Positions 63,211 through 64,000 of a stretch of 64,000 bases of DNA are shown here, piece after piece. This stretch comes from Pseudomaricurvus hydrocarbonicus (GTDB taxonomy: Bacteria > Pseudomonadota > Gammaproteobacteria > Pseudomonadales > Cellvibrionaceae). Position numbers and translations under genes: made by a program. How positions within the stretch are numbered: position 1 is the first letter of the stretch; each line of letters begins with the position of its first letter. Location: NCBI RefSeq assembly GCF_011602365.1, contig NZ_JAAONZ010000001.1, forward strand, positions 62,001-126,000, read 5' to 3'. The notes under the pieces were generated by a model, which saw only the letters and a list, made by a program, of their open reading frames with translations, was not told the DNA's origin and did not search any database.

Positions 63211-64000
63211 TCAACGCGTTGCAGCTCGTCGCGCTGACCACACCACCAACCCCTGAGCGTTCAAGCCCATGTCAAAGGCAATGGTTTCAGCCGCCACCGA
63301 TGTTTCACAACCGTGCGCAACGGCCCGCTTGAGGGTGTAATCGGTTAAACGGGTAAGAATGGCATCCAGCAACATAACCTCCCGTTTCTCACCTTGCGCC
63401 CCAGATTTTTTCACCTCGGCCTCGGCCTGATCCACCAGTGATACGTAAGCATCAATTTGTTCAAGCAACTGCGGCGCCAGGGCTTTGGGGTTTTCTACCA
63501 CACCATAATGTGTCAGGTACATACGTTTTGGTTGCATCGCCAACAGCTTGCCAATGGAAGCCTTCAACGCGTCCGGATCAAACTGAACGGGGGTGGTGGT
63601 GGGAAAGATGAATGGCTGCCCATCCACCATCAGTTCGCGATAGGCAATGCCAAACGTGTCACCCGTGAAAAAACTGCGGGTCACGGCATCCCAAACGCAG
63701 AAGTGATGATTGGCGTGACCCGGGGTGTCGACAAACTTCAGCGTCTCGCCACCCAGTAACAGCTCATCGCCATCGTCGGCAATGACAATACGAGAGTCAT
63801 CCACCGGTATAAGGTCACCGTACATTTCCTGAAAGGCCGCCTCTCCGTAAACCGCGGTAGCCCCGGCCTGTAATTTGGTCGGATCTACCATATGTCGGGC
63901 GCCTTTGGGGTGGATCACCAGCCGCGCATACGGCAGGTCTTGCATCAGCAAACCCACACCACCGGCGTGATCCAAATGCACATGAGTCGGGATCACATAA
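63211..64000 (-). CDS. MBL-fold metallohydrolase, 5' end outside window
   Basis: The frame is open to the right edge, so the N-terminus lies beyond the window; the GTG at 63996 is internal. The zinc signature is THVHLDHAGG; the next His ligand is in VDTPGHANHH and the bridging Asp in FFTGDTFG. After about residue 110 comes a C-terminal extension with LTHYGVVENP. It resembles the broad glyoxalase-II-like MBL group. Substrate unknown. Convergent with the GST-like gene. Confidence 0.88.
   Translation of the reverse strand, partial: YVIPTHVHLDHAGGVGLLMQDLPYARLVIHPKGARHMVDPTKLQAGATAVYGEAAFQEMYGDLIPVDDSRIVIADDGDELLLGGETLKFVDTPGHANHHFCVWDAVTRSFFTGDTFGIAYRELMVDGQPFIFPTTTPVQFDPDALKASIGKLLAMQPKRMYLTHYGVVENPKALAPQLLEQIDAYVSLVDQAEAEVKKSGAQGEKREVMLLDAILTRLTDYTLKRAVAHGCETSVAAETIAFDMGLNAQGLVVWSARRAATR

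Overview
The window is about 64 kb of gammaproteobacterial chromosome. The core gene orders guaB-guaA beside xseA and tilS-pyrG-kdsA-eno-ftsB-ispD-ispF are typical of that class. The accessory genes (two DUF3604 proteins, CoA catabolism, an RND pump, a sigma-54 nitrate-assimilation cluster with an embedded phosphatase-kinase as in Pseudomonas) suggest an aerobic, probably marine member of the Pseudomonadales/Cellvibrionales. That placement is inference from gene content. No rRNA, tRNA, CRISPR array, transposase or phage gene was found.

Layout. 1-2.2 kb: accessory, partly decayed DNA (truncated EEP-family gene, a tiny membrane peptide, a broken FAD oxidoreductase) ending at a perfect palindrome beside guaA. 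2.2-7.1 kb: guaA, guaB (-) and divergent xseA (+). 7.2-11.5 kb: TetR regulator, exported DUF3604 protein, and a persulfide-type ArsR regulator with a membrane rhodanese. 11.5-19.2 kb: the ispF...tilS core block (-). 19.4-29 kb: S9 peptidase and greB, a two-gene RND efflux pump, a GGDEF-EAL protein. 29.3-33.6 kb: a NasA-like molybdoenzyme followed by a ferredoxin-DmsC fusion. 33.7-37.8 kb: an unknown gene, DUF3237, aminotransferase with divergent Lrp regulator, shikimate kinase-like protein, cold-shock protein. 38.6-44.4 kb: enoyl-CoA hydratase, thiolase, class III CoA-transferase, quinone oxidoreductase, SDR. 44.4-59.5 kb: pdxH, mobA, PP2C-kinase, narK/nasA-type transporter, nirD, nirB, cobA, divergent nasA, moaA, mobB, moaB. 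59.5-64 kb: second DUF3604 protein, a GST-like protein, a truncated MBL-fold hydrolase.

How the genes work together. The 45-59.5 kb block is an almost complete nitrate-assimilation unit: uptake, reduction of nitrate (NasA) and nitrite (NirBD), siroheme precursor methylation (CobA), and part of the molybdenum-cofactor pathway (MoaA, MoaB, MobA, MobB). Three sigma-54 type promoters with NtrC-like upstream sites fit joint nitrogen control. The separate 29-34 kb operon encodes a second NasA-like enzyme without a visible Tat signal, next to a membrane anchor. This suggests a cytoplasm-facing, quinol-linked molybdoenzyme.

The most unusual feature is the density of short tandem repeats (units 6-24 bp, 2-7 copies). 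More than fifteen occur in this window. At least six lie on or touch the stop codon of a gene (ispD, thiolase, SDR, moaA, DUF3237, csp), and several have 21-23 bp units. Unit sequences differ from place to place, so the cause looks like a repeated local duplication process rather than one spreading element.
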